NCBI RefSeq assembly: GCF_030253575.1
Contig: NC_080558.1
Coordinates: 6,520,001 to 6,584,000 of the forward strand
Reading direction: 5' to 3'
Length of the DNA: 64,000 nt
DNA from: Rhododendron vialii
Taxonomy: Eukaryota; Streptophyta; Magnoliopsida; Ericales; Ericaceae
The notes below the pieces were generated by a model. That model did not search any database. It saw nothing but the letters and a program-made list of their open reading frames with translations, and was not told where the DNA came from. Positions 1-10,547 of the stretch are shown here, in pieces (within the stretch, counting starts at the first letter, position 1; each line of letters starts with the position of its first letter). Made by a program: the position numbers and the translations under genes.

Positions 1-157
1 TTTCGACAGGAAAATTCTAAAATCAGTCTAATGGACTGACAATAGTAAGTGTGTGAATGTGTATTAAAGGATATAAAAAGAACACAGAAATATGTGTTTT
101 TCTTGTCTTCTAGTGTGCTTATCGTCAGCCCAGTGGGCTGACAATAGCAAGATCGAT

Positions 158-562
158 TTCGAAATACAGAAATGATATATCTGTACCAGTGCGTACAAAC
201 GCCTTTTTGGGCATGTTTTGGGTCACAAAAAAATGATCAGAGCCACTCATTTTGTTTATAATACTTTGTTTATGGTCCTTGCAAAACATAAACTCAATCC
301 GGTACCGGTAAGGACGTTTACAAAACATCCTACTTCGCTTTAGAATTCAGGCCTGAATTCTATAACAAAGTTGGATGTTTTGTAAATGTCCTTACTAATA
401 TTGGATTGAGCTTATTTTTTGCAAGGATCATGAACAAAGTATTTTAAACAAAATAAGCGGTTCCGATCATTTTTTTGAGAACCAAAAGAGGCCCAAAAAG
501 TCATTTGTACTCGCTGGTACAGATTTAATATTTGTCCCAGTAGCACCACTCTTCGAAATATG
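158..562. repeat. Large foldback (palindromic) element
   Basis: Two inverted arms of about 170 bases meet at the perfect palindrome GAATTCAGGCCTGAATTC near 342-359. The left arm (about 181-340) reads back as the right arm (about 360-525), both ending in a CTGTACCAG/CTGGTACAG pair; a weaker CGAAATA pairing extends outward. No coding potential is seen. A half-copy of the same family lies at 1290-1487. The class is not determined; a foldback DNA transposon is the simplest reading. Confidence 0.75.
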
Positions 563-732
563 ACTACCCAATAGTAACATTTTTTCACGGGAAAAACTTT
601 TTTTACGGAGGATTCCGGTAAATCTGGACCATTTCAAAACACTCCATATTTCTTTGTTTCTTGATAATATTCGATAAAAGATTCTTTTTTAGTGAATCAA
701 AGAATTTGGGAAGCATAGCTTAAATCCTCCTC

Positions 733-774
<42 letters not shown>
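733..774. repeat. CT microsatellite
   Basis: A short CCT run passes into about 20 CT units. It lies within the duplicated block; copy B has a shorter CT tract near 26030-26050. Confidence 0.9.
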
Positions 775-778
<4 letters not shown>

Positions 779-781
779 TAA

Positions 782-1161
782 GGCTGTGTTCTCTTGAACT
801 TAGCTTAAATTTGAGAATTTTATTTTTATTAATTTTATTTTTCACATTTGTTAGTTTTGAGTCAAATTTTTGTGGGTTATTGATTCGAATTGAAAAAGTA
901 ATTTTTTTTTTATATTTTTAACAATGTATTTTGAGAAATAACTATTTTTTAGCAAAAAAAAAAGACTTTTCAAGCTAAAAAGTGGTTATTTCTTGAAATA
1001 CTTGAGTAAAAGTAAAAAAAATTACTTTTCCGACTCCTTTCGTCGAGACGAATCAATAACTCACAAAATTTTGACGCAAAACTAACAAATACGGAAAAAT
1101 TCAAATAAGGACAAAATTTTTAAATTTAAATTAAGTTTAAATTAAGTTAAAGAGAACACAG
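782..1161. mobile_element. MITE with GGCTGTGTTCTC terminal inverted repeats
   Basis: The left end GGCTGTGTTCTCTT and right end AGAGAACACAG are inverted repeats, and the flanking 40 bases also pair loosely. The AT-rich interior has no open frame. It is absent from the equivalent place in copy B (about 26060-26235), so it probably arrived after the duplication, though copy A also lost sequence there. No clear target duplication was found. Confidence 0.65.
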
Positions 1162-1289
1162 TTGGTGAATCATGGCATACATTGCACGTGAAACGGAAAG
1201 GGAGGCATGTGAAGTCGAATTTTGGAGCTTTGGAAGCTGACTGTGAAGTTGGGAAATTGTGCAAAGGGAAATGGATCCAGTTTTGTTTA

Positions 1290-1487
1290 AGAACGCTGCT
1301 ATAGGCACAGTAGATGCTGTTGTACAGCAGTCGTGCACAGACCATTTTTGTGTCCATCTTGGATCCTGCAAGGATGATCAGAATCGCTCATTTTGTTCAA
1401 AATACTTCATTTATGGTCCCTATAAAAAATCACCTCAATCCGATATCAGGAAGAGCGTTTATGAATCATCCAACTTTGCTTCAAAAT
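1290..1487. mobile_element. Insertion related to the foldback at 158-562
   Basis: Copy B runs straight from GTTTTGTTTAA into TCATTCC, while copy A has about 198 extra bases between the same sequences. The insert resembles one arm of the foldback at 158-562 (the TGATCAGA, CTCATTTTGTT and ACTCAATCCG-type stretches), so it is a half or deleted member of that family. Confidence 0.7.
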
Positions 1488-2169
1488 TTAATCATTCCAT
1501 CTTGACATTCTTCAACTCTCTCTGCATATAATTTCTTTTTTCTGGACTTTTTAGAGTTTTCCAATATCTAAGAGTTGGGTTTTTTTTTTACCCTTTCAAA
1601 AAAGAGTTGGGTTTTTTACTTTTTATCCATCACACATGGCTCCACTTTCTTCATCTGGTTTTCGAATTTGTTGAGAGAGAGAGAGAAGGGTGGCTTCTGC
1701 CTTGGGCGATTAAGCTAGGCACTCGCGTACAACGTTTTCTTATTTTTACGGGGTATATAAAATTTTATTGTCAATAACCAAGGTATTCAGCGCTTTCGTC
1801 ATTATAATGTTAACGTACGCTCTTTTACTAGTCGTAAAAAAATGACCGATCCTTTTCGGTTTTTTAAATATATTTTTCTTTTTTTAAAATCACGAATACG
1901 TCTGATTTCTTCTTGATTAAATTGTCACTTTACTTAAAGTACGTGTGATGTAAAGTTGTAGATAACATGTGTTTTGGATGCATTTGTTGCAATGGGAAGC
2001 TACTCGCGGCAAAGCATGCCTTTATATAATTATATATACATAGGATTATGTATTAATTAGCTAACATGGTAGCTTTATGTGCTTCTAAAACATAGGAAAA
2101 CAACCCCCAAAGTGTTGCTAACATGGTAGCTTTATGTGCTTCTAAAACATAGGAAAACAACCCCCAAAG

Positions 2170-2413
2170 TGTTGGTTGGGTGGTCTTGATATGAGATTTA
2201 GGTGTTTGCTCTATTATAAGGGCTTATGTTCAATTCTCCCTACCAACAATTTTTGGGGTCACCTCACTCCACGCGTAAGGTGACCCAGGACACATTGCAT
2301 TTTACCTTAAAAAAAAAAAAACACAAGCTGGCCCGAGATGCGGATGGGTGGGGCTAGAGGGATTAGTCCGAAATGCGTGCAAACTGGCTCGGGAGATATT
2401 GTATTACCTTAAA
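2170..2413 (+). mobile_element. tRNA-derived SINE, copy 1 of family 1
   Basis: A tRNA-like head (GGTTGGGTGGTCTTG as A box, TATGTTCAATTCTCC as a weak B box) is followed by a body ending TTACCTTAAAAA. A second A-rich tail near 2302-2313 suggests a rearranged 3' half. The homologous place in copy B (26893-27096) has the same SINE, so it predates the duplication. Just upstream, about 57 bases are tandemly repeated at 2060-2174. Confidence 0.7.
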
Positions 2414-2589
2414 AAAAAAAAAACACACACACATTGGAAAAACTCCCCAAGCACCACTTGATTATTACGGAGTATTGTCAACTTTTCACACGGTCCTTTT
2501 ATTCTTGGGAGCCGCTTCAAGTACGCATAATTAAACACATAACCTCATGTCTGATTTGTAAGATATACTATTCTCATGGTTAAACAACA

Positions 2590-3770
2590 TCTTTCTACTT
2601 AGGCCTGTCAATGGGCCGGATCCGATAAGACTTAAATTCAATAGTGGTAATCCAGATCCGAATCTAAAAAATTCTGATCCGATCCAAAAAAATTTTTACT
2701 TCAAAAATTTTAGCAAAACAAAATATATATTTTTCAAAAAAATTTATTTTCCTAATGTGTAGCGATATCCAATCAACTTCATTCTTGATACGATTGATGA
2801 ATTACGTAATATGTAAAAGACGGATAGTTCGGATCGAAAAATAAAGACTCTTGTGGGAGTCGGGTTGCGATCTAATACTTTAATGCCTAGGGATGCATCA
2901 AATGTTGTCTGATCAGGAGGTCGTCGATATCCAATGATCTCCGATTTTGGTGACAATGACGGAATAAATGAAACGTGAAATCCTAACGGTTCAGATCGAC
3001 CACTATAAAAATTGATTTGGTAACGACCTTTAAATTCTATACATTCAATACAATTTCATTAACAAAATGGTTTTTTTTTTTCCCGATCAAGTGTGTCGTG
3101 ATACCCGATTAACTTTATTCTTGGTAAGAATGATGAACTCTGTAATATATAAAAATAGACAGTTCAAATAAAAAAATAAAGACTTTGGTGGTGGTCAGAA
3201 TGCATCTAATACTTTAATGCCTCGATCGCGACACAATCACGATGATCCAATTCGTTCATTTTGTTGTCCTTGTTGATTAAATCATTCCCGAAAAATTTTG
3301 TTTTCTATCGAAATAAGCAATATTCTCATTAGATGCATTATTTGGGGTCTTGGTAGTAGTGGTTGGAGAAGATCCTGTAAAATACAAATATAAAAACAAC
3401 TAAACTAAAGCTTTTGAAATGTTAGTGGAATAAAAATAGAGCATAGAACATAAAAAATAATTCTCATGGGAGGAGTGATTCACCCTTTTTATAATAATAA
3501 AATAATCTACCTAATAGTTAACAAAAAAAAATAGGTGTTAGTGAGTCTGAGGTCCAGAGATCAAAACCGGTAACAGCACAAATGCTCCTGCCTCCTGTGT
3601 TTTGGTTTTTTTTTTTTGTAAAAGGGGTCTATGCCAGCGCTTTACTCAAGCGCTAGTACAGGGCACAAAGGTCTATAGCATCCTACCCAATCTCCAAACG
3701 TATCTCCAAATTTCCCCTCTATTCAGGGCGGGGATTAGATCGGGGACATGGGTCGGAGAAAATTTCCATC
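2590..3770. other. Copy A-only stretch without a gene
   Basis: There is no counterpart in copy B. Two parts near 2755-2890 and 3105-3215 resemble each other (both pair a GATATCC/GATACCC motif with a later CTAATACTTTAATGCC), which suggests an internal repeat of an unclassified element. The longest open frames are short and show no recognisable domain. Confidence 0.4.
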
Positions 3771-5126
3771 CTTACTTCCAATGGCGCCAATGAGTTGATT
3801 TTTCTCTCTTTATACTACATTTGGAATTGAGGTTTGATGAATGCACCTAGAACCAATTAAGTTTTGAAGGGTTTGTTCAATGGTAATTAGTTCGAAAACC
3901 CTTTGTGCATAGACGACTTTATGTCCAGCATTTGTGCAATGCACATGAGTTTCCCAAAAACAATGAAGGGCTCACGTGAGTCAAAGAGTTTTTGACACAT
4001 TTGTATTTGTATTTGTACATGTATCGTTGTTCTTATCAATCTTTAGTGTCTTATTATCTTGTTTTGTTTTCATCCATAACTTGATAATTGATATATAGGG
4101 AGATGGTTTAGTGTTAATGAAGAGAAGGCACATGTTTGAGAGGCTTTGGTGGGGATGAGCCTAACCCAACCAAGAAGCTTCTTATATTGGCCTTTGATTT
4201 TTACGATAAGGTATCTGTCAACCAAACGAAATGGAAGTCTAGTCATGGCATGAGATGTACTCCCACCACCTCAAAACCCCATTCTTTTATCACTACAATT
4301 TCCTTTTTGAAATAATTTGTTTGGTTGCCCCTCCAATTCATCTTTCAAGAGTCGTATCATATGTGCCCAGACTAATACCCACATGTTGAATAGTTGATTT
4401 AGACATAAAGTTTAGTGCTTTCACGGTTAAGAACATGGACGATCGATGCAAGTGGAGTAATAGTTAAGTGGTAAGTACCATATACTCTCTCAGGCATTTG
4501 ACATCCCACTAACTACATGTGTACCTACCACAAAGAACGAAGCCAGATTTGAACTCCTAGGGACAAAATTAAAAAACAGAATGTTTTTACAAAATGATGT
4601 TAGAAGTTTAGCTTTGGTCCTTCTAGCTTATAGCATGCTGTGGAAAACTTGAAGAACGAAATCTCAAAAAATTAGTATTACACGCATACGTAGTATATAA
4701 TGAAAGTAACAAACAACCATATCCGGGAAAAATTCAGTGGAATGAGAATAAAATTTGGTCCATATGTTCAACATTATGGATAAAATTAAGTATATTTTTT
4801 CTAATTGCATAACAAACTATGCAATAATATGATGACAATACTTTTTAGTACCTCTGTCCGTGTTAAAAAGCCATCACTCCAACCCGTTTGAAATACCATG
4901 GGTACAATGAAATTAAACAAAATATAGTGATAAAGAACAACAATCACAACAATCTTAAATGATCACAATTCCTCTTAACTAATAACTTATGGTTTTACTA
5001 TTATATGAGATTTCTCATTGATTGGTGAAATCATTACGGGTAGTATTTACTCGATTCGAGGGTCAAAGTCTATTTGAGATAGTAAAAGTATGCTAACAAT
5101 AAATGCTAGACTACCTTATAGTTATG

Positions 5127-5768
5127 AAGCACGGATACTTTATTTTGGCATTCGTATCACGTATCGGATACCTATACTCTCGGATACTCTTTGGATACGT
5201 ATTTGATACGCTTTTTAAAGTATCCTGCTTTTAGAATTATTTTTGGGTATCCTGATACGTTTCGGATAGGCGCGGATACACTCTGGATACGTATCCGATT
5301 CGTTTTGGATACGTGCAGATATGTGTTGGATACGCTCGGATATATTTCGGATACACGCGAGGGTAAATATTTTATTACTTAAAATATATGGGTTAAAATT
5401 GCAAGACTATTTTTTTCTTTTCCCCCACCAATTGACACCATAAACACACCGATGATATCATCTCTCTCGACAATCTTGTAAGTCTCTCGTCTCTCTCTCA
5501 TTGTGTGTATATAAATATATATATATAGATACAGTTATATATATATATAACTATACGTGAATATATATCTCTCTCGACATGTGAAATGGTGAATTTGTGT
5601 AATGAAAAACTTATTAATGAAATTTTAAGAATTAAGAATTATATATAATATATTTATTTATTTATTTTTACATTCAACGTATCTCTCAACGTATCGTATT
5701 CTCTTTTTTGAAAAAATCACGTATTTGAGTATTCGTATTCATGTCCCGTATCCGTATCCGTGCTTTTT
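5127..5768. repeat. GGATAC-rich degenerate repeat with inverted ends
   Basis: The ends are inverted copies: GAAGCACGGATAC on the left and GTATCCGTGCTT on the right. The left third (5140-5355) is a degenerate array in which GGATACG-type words recur about every 10-20 bases; the rest is AT-rich. It sits in copy A's insertion at about 4850-5840 and is absent from copy B. An open frame across the array is a product of the repeat, not a gene. Confidence 0.65.
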
Positions 5769-6092
5769 AGCGGCTTTTAGTAATAGGATAAACATGAGTA
5801 GATTACAACTAGAAAGGGTTTTTAGAACCCTAATCACGTTCCAAATCTAACAAGTTTATCATTTAATTTGAGTTCCTGATAAACTAATTTTGTTTTTTTG
5901 GATTTTCGTTCTTCATTGCTGCGTTCAGACCCCGGGAAGGATACATCAGGTCTGATAGAAGCTTTCGTCACAAGGTTTGACACGACACCATTTCAAGATC
6001 AATCCACTTTTTTTTTGACAAAGATAATCCACTTCACTTTCACAGTTTCACACCTAGAAACTGTCCCCATCCAAGAAATCCCACCAAATTAA

Positions 6093-7173
6093 TGGCCCGA
6101 TTGGATGCCGTATGTGGTTTGGGTGTAGTATTTATGAAGAGGGATAAGATAGTACAACAATGCTACTCACACAATAATTCAAACACAACAACTTACACAA
6201 CCTCTCACATACATGTGGGACCCACACATAGTAATGTGTGTGGAGCCCACATTTATGTGAGAGGTTGTGTAAGTTGTTGCGTTTGGATTGTTGTATGAAT
6301 ATCATTTTTGAAGATAGTAAGGGGTATTAGTTAGGAAGGGAGGACCTACATTGATGTGACATTTATAGAGGGTGTATTAAAAAGTAGATGGTTTGGATGA
6401 TGTACTAGAGAATGAGGATAAAATAATACTGGGTTTGGATGGAGGATAAATTGGGTGTGTAGGAAAAGGTGTATGATGTAAAAAACAGACAAATGACTCT
6501 TTTACCCTTGCTCAGTGTTAAAATCGATAATTTATTAGATTAAATATATTATTACAAAATCCAATAAAATTAATTACTTTATCACAATTAAACAATACTA
6601 ATTTAGTTGACTAATAATTTAATTATTTTAATAATTTCAAAAACCCATCCACGGTTTTCAACTACCCAATTACACAGTTTTCTACAAAACCATCCACCTC
6701 TCTCTCTGTGTCTACAAACCCACACACCTTTGTTCCAGTCGAAGTCGACGATGGCAACTTGAAGACGGTGGATGGTCAGATCCACACCGTTGACGGCCAA
6801 ATTTCGAACGGCAACGGCGACGTTCGGTACCTCTCTCTCTCACTCTCTCCTGTAAATGACAACTCGGGCCATAATTTTTTTCCTCTCTCTATTTTCCATT
6901 TTTCCCATTCTGTGTGCATGTGTGAAGAGGTGATGAAGAGGGAGATTAGGGAGGGCAGAACTGGCAAGATTTCACCTGTATTGCCCCGGATTAGTTATGG
7001 CTACCTCCGGAGGTGGCCATAAATTAGTACCATGAGGGCTGTATTAACGAAAACGGGGAGAAACGAATATAGGAGCGAAAAATCATACCAAACGGTGGAG
7101 CAACTGTCCCATCAGAAACCAATACACCCGGATTGCATAATACACCCGATGGATACAACATCCAATCGGGCCT
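6093..7173. mobile_element. PIF/Harbinger-type non-autonomous element
   Basis: The ends GGCCCGATTGGATG and CATCCAATCGGGCC are perfect inverted repeats and continue as a weaker match (GGGTGTA/TACACCC). A 3-bp TAA lies on each side (6090-6092, 7174-7176), the target size known for PIF/Harbinger. The element is 1081 bp with no transposase frame. It sits three bases inside the left end of the hAT-type element that continues at 7174, and it carries a smaller MITE at 6155-6310. Confidence 0.75.
6155..6310. mobile_element. Mutator-type MITE nested in the PIF element
   Basis: This 156-bp foldback has arms CAACAATGCTACTCACACAA and, at the other end, the complement of CAAAAATGATATTCATACAA. A perfect 9-bp target duplication AAGATAGTA lies at 6146-6154 and 6311-6319, the length typical of Mutator-like elements. 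A relative sits at about 9991-10134 inside the left LTR of the Copia element. Confidence 0.85.
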
Positions 7174-8336
7174 TAAGGGTCATCATCGGCCCTGCCCGGC
7201 CCACCAACTCACCACCCAAGCCCACCCACGGGCTGGGCTGATCGGGCTTATTCTTTTTGGCAGGTTGGGCTACATCAGGCTAGCCCAATTGACGGGCTGG
7301 CAGACCAAAACATGGGCGGGTTTGTGGGCAAGCTGCCAGAATGGCTAATGCCATTCCAGTAGTTGGGCTTTCATCTCATTACAATTACAATAGTTGGGCT
7401 AAAATTTTGATCTCATAATGAGATTCTCATTACAATAGTTTTTTTTTTTTCCGAAGAAATCATTACAGACTTTACAAAACATAAACAAAAAGAACCCAAC
7501 TGATCTATTGCTATTCTCGAATCCAACTGCGTGAGAGTTGAACCCAACTGAACTGAATAAAATCTATGGACACTTCACTTTTTTGAAGAGGTAGAGAGGC
7601 GGAGGACGTCGTTGGACAGGGCAGCGGAGAGGCAGAGGAAGTCGTCAAACTGGTGGTGGTGGTGGAGGCAGAGGTGGGGAGTGGTGGGGGGAGAGATCGG
7701 CGGAGCCGCGGAGGAGAGATCGGCGAGATGGTCGCTCTCGTCTCGTCAAGCTCATCGGACTGTAGTTGAGATCGGACTATGGTTGTCTAGTTGTGATCGG
7801 AGAGAAGAGAGATGATTGATGTTCGTTGTTTGTGTGTGTGAGAATGAGAGGAAGAGGAGAGGACTGTGGAAGGATAGATTGAGAGGTGAGAGAGAGCATA
7901 TGGGTTTTGGATCTAATCTCAATAGAAAAAGAGTATTTATATCTAGGGTGGGAGAAAGGATTTGATCCTGTGTGGTTGCAGCCCAAGTCCATCTGTGTGT
8001 TGGTTAGATATGAGCCTTTGATCTCTACTAAATAGCCGTTGTAAATTACAACGGGCTTGTCAGCAGATCCAGAAACGTAAACCAAGGGAAAAACTTTTGT
8101 GGCATTTCGGACTAATTGGTGGGCTATTGGGTGGGTACCACAGGCGGGCTAGTGAACGGGCTCACGGGCCAGGCCTACGGACGGACTGAGTAAAAATTCA
8201 TAGGCCCAAGCCCGTCCATTACAAACTATGGACTAGGCTAACCCGCTCGTTTCAGGGGCTCGGACCAAATAAAAACCCAATGAGCCAAGTGAGCTTCAGA
8301 CGGGTCGCGAGCCTTGGGACTAAATGATAACCCTTG
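7174..8336. mobile_element. hAT-type non-autonomous element, interrupted at its left end
   Basis: The left end TAAGGGTCATCAT (TAA, then 7177 onward) pairs with the right end ATGATAACCCTTG. With the PIF element removed, the insertion is flanked by an 8-bp duplication CACCAAAT (6082-6089 and 8337-8344), the target length of hAT elements, and copy B has the single empty site. Subterminal sequence is rich in GGGCTGGGC and GCCCACC words, as in many plant hAT MITEs. Short open frames inside (for example 7612-7815) are low-complexity and not taken as genes. Confidence 0.8.
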
Positions 8337-8344
8337 CACCAAAT

Positions 8345-8440
8345 CTTTCTCCAGAAAAGAGAACATTTCTTACCTAACAAGTTCCCAGCTTTCTTTTCCA
8401 GTCGAGAGAGAGACTGAGGAGAAATGTGTTTGTAAGATTA

Positions 8441-8477
<37 letters not shown>

Positions 8478-9019
8478 CATGCTTTGTCGGCCATTAGAGT
8501 TTCAGTGAAGAGCTCTCACCCATAACTCCGATTCTCATTCACCTAAGGACTTTACCAAGAGAGAGAGAAAGAGAAGGCATGCTTTGTCGGCCATGAGAGT
8601 TTCAGTGAAGAGCTCTTACCCATACCTCCGATTCTCATTCACCTAAAGACTTTACCATCATTCCAACAAAAAATACACAATTAAAACCAAAATCACGATT
8701 TGGGTTTTGTTCACTTCCTTTCCCCAAGTAAAATCCCCCCCACAAAGCCCTTCTGATTCATTCCATTTTTTTTTTATTACTTCCTTTTCTTGGGTTCAAA
8801 AGGGTTATCCCTTTTAAAGTTCCTGCGGAGTATTATATACGAACATATTTAATAATAATATTCCCTTGTAGATTTGAAGATCCCACCATCCCATCCTTTG
8901 AAAAGTTGAGACCTTGGTGTTGTTTTGTACTCCTTTTTAATCTTTAATGGGTTTTCTGAAGGAATCACTTGGGGAATTGAATCAGCAGTTGAATCATTCC
9001 ATAAGTGATGGACTCTGAG
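8345..9019 (+). pseudogene. 5' UTR exon of the copy A receptor-kinase pseudogene
   Basis: This non-coding block matches 31357-31940 upstream of the intact kinase gene in copy B and ends at the same splice-donor-like CTCTGAG|GTATGTTA. It contains a GA microsatellite at about 8440-8472. A block of about 85 bases (GAGAAGGCATGCTTTG and following) is repeated in tandem at 8472-8570 and 8570-8660; copy B has one copy. That it was a transcribed leader is inferred from the donor and from the matching acceptor at 20680. Confidence 0.5.
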
Positions 9020-9630
9020 GTATGTTAATAAAGCATTGATCTTTAGAACATGTACCCCGAGGGTTAGTCCAAATGGCAAGTGAACAATGCAAAAATGTAT
9101 TTTTGCTACTTTCTTTTGACTTTCACACCACACCAATCCTCGCACCAGTCCTCTGTATATGTCCTCTCTATCTAATAAAATATTATATCGTATGGCATTT
9201 ATGGTATTATAAAATACAAACCGGTAGCAAGGAGAAATAGAAGAGAAGAGAGTGTGTCAGTTGTGGAAAAAATAATAAAGTAAACAATACAGAGTGAACA
9301 GTACTTAACTATTTCTACCAAACCATTTTAGAAAATGTATTTTACCTTTGGATTTAGCTAATCTGCTGCACTACTCTTCTTGGGCTCTACTTCTCTACTT
9401 TACCTAAACTTATGCATATACCTACTCTGATGCTGATGCTCTTAATGGGTTTTCTTTGGATTTCTTGTTTGTTGTGTTTCTTTTACTTGATTGATTTCTT
9501 TCACTCTTTTCACTTATCATTTCTGAAAAAGTTTTTTTTTTTTTTTTGGGGGGGAGGGGGAGGGGGAGGGAAGGAAGTCTTTGAAAAAAGAAATCTGATT
9601 TGTTGTATTATTTGAAGTTGTTGATTCATC

Positions 9631-10270
9631 TGTAAATTTTTTCTTTAGCGGTGTTAGATAATTAACACCCTACGTTTATGCTAGGATCTAGAATTATCAT
9701 GATCATCACATATACAATTATTAATCAAAAATTATAGGATCAAGAACGGCGTACTCGGATCCATTTATGCAGAATTTGAGCGATTCGATAAGTGACTGTT
9801 GCGACCATAATTTACTAGAGCATTAAGTTCTAGGTGGAAGATGGGTTTCTCTCCTCTGCCTTTCTTTCTAGCTATTTAATATCACACACTGAATTGATAG
9901 AATCCTAGACGCTTTTTTATAGGCAGAGAGATGACCGGTTTCTTTAATGAACAACAATACTACTCACACAACAAAGTAGAGTCTATTTAGTTACAACAAT
10001 GCTACTCACACAATAATCCAAACACAATAACTCACACAACCTCTCACATACAGGTGGGGTCCATACATAGTAGTATGTGTGGAGCCCATATGTATGTGAG
10101 AGGTTGTGTTTGATGTTGTGTGAGTATCATTTTTTATTTAAGAAACAACTTCTCTATTTGACCAATTGAATAAAATAAAGATATGAAGAATCCTATTAAA
10201 CTTATAATTAATATGTGTCATATAAAATGAGTCGACCAATACAATGACTAAATTAAAATTTAGTTTTACA
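9631..10270 (-). repeat. Left LTR of the Copia element (3' LTR on the minus strand)
   Basis: It begins TGTAAATTTT and ends TTTTACA, the TG...CA form. It shares TGTTAGA-AATTAACACCCTA, GCTCTAGGT- and CTTTCTTTCTAGCTATTTA-type stretches with the right LTR. It is longer because of a MITE at about 9991-10134 and about 75 bases near 9705-9785 that the right LTR lacks. Confidence 0.85.
9991..10134. mobile_element. MITE in the left LTR, relative of 6155-6310
   Basis: The arms CAACAATGCTACTCACACAA and GTGTGAGTATCATTTTT surround the same central GTGGGGTCCA / GTGTGGAGCCCA pattern as the copy at 6155-6310. The right LTR reads straight through this place (CTATTTAG, then GAAACAAC), proving insertion into one LTR only. 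The flanks TATTTAG and TATTTAA may be a decayed target duplication. Confidence 0.8.
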
Positions 10271-10547
10271 TTCTCCCACTTGGCTCATATGATAACTTAA
10301 GTAGAGTTTAACAATATAAACATAAGGCGTGCCATAAGCCTATATCAAATCCTTCTTAATTTGGTCACAATCATAAATTACACAACCCACTAGTGTGAGT
10401 CATGGCGGTTGTACATCACAATGACATAGTCCCTTTCATGTACCACAACACTAGCAAACTATTTAACATAGTCTTTAAGTGAGAAGCGTATTCGTAAGGT
10501 CCAACATGATGTCTTTTGTCCAAGAATTATTTAAAAAATTGATCTAA

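Noticed and set aside
7612..7815. 67-codon frame with a WWWWWRQRW run
   Set aside because: It comes from a GGTGGTGG tract within the hAT-type element.
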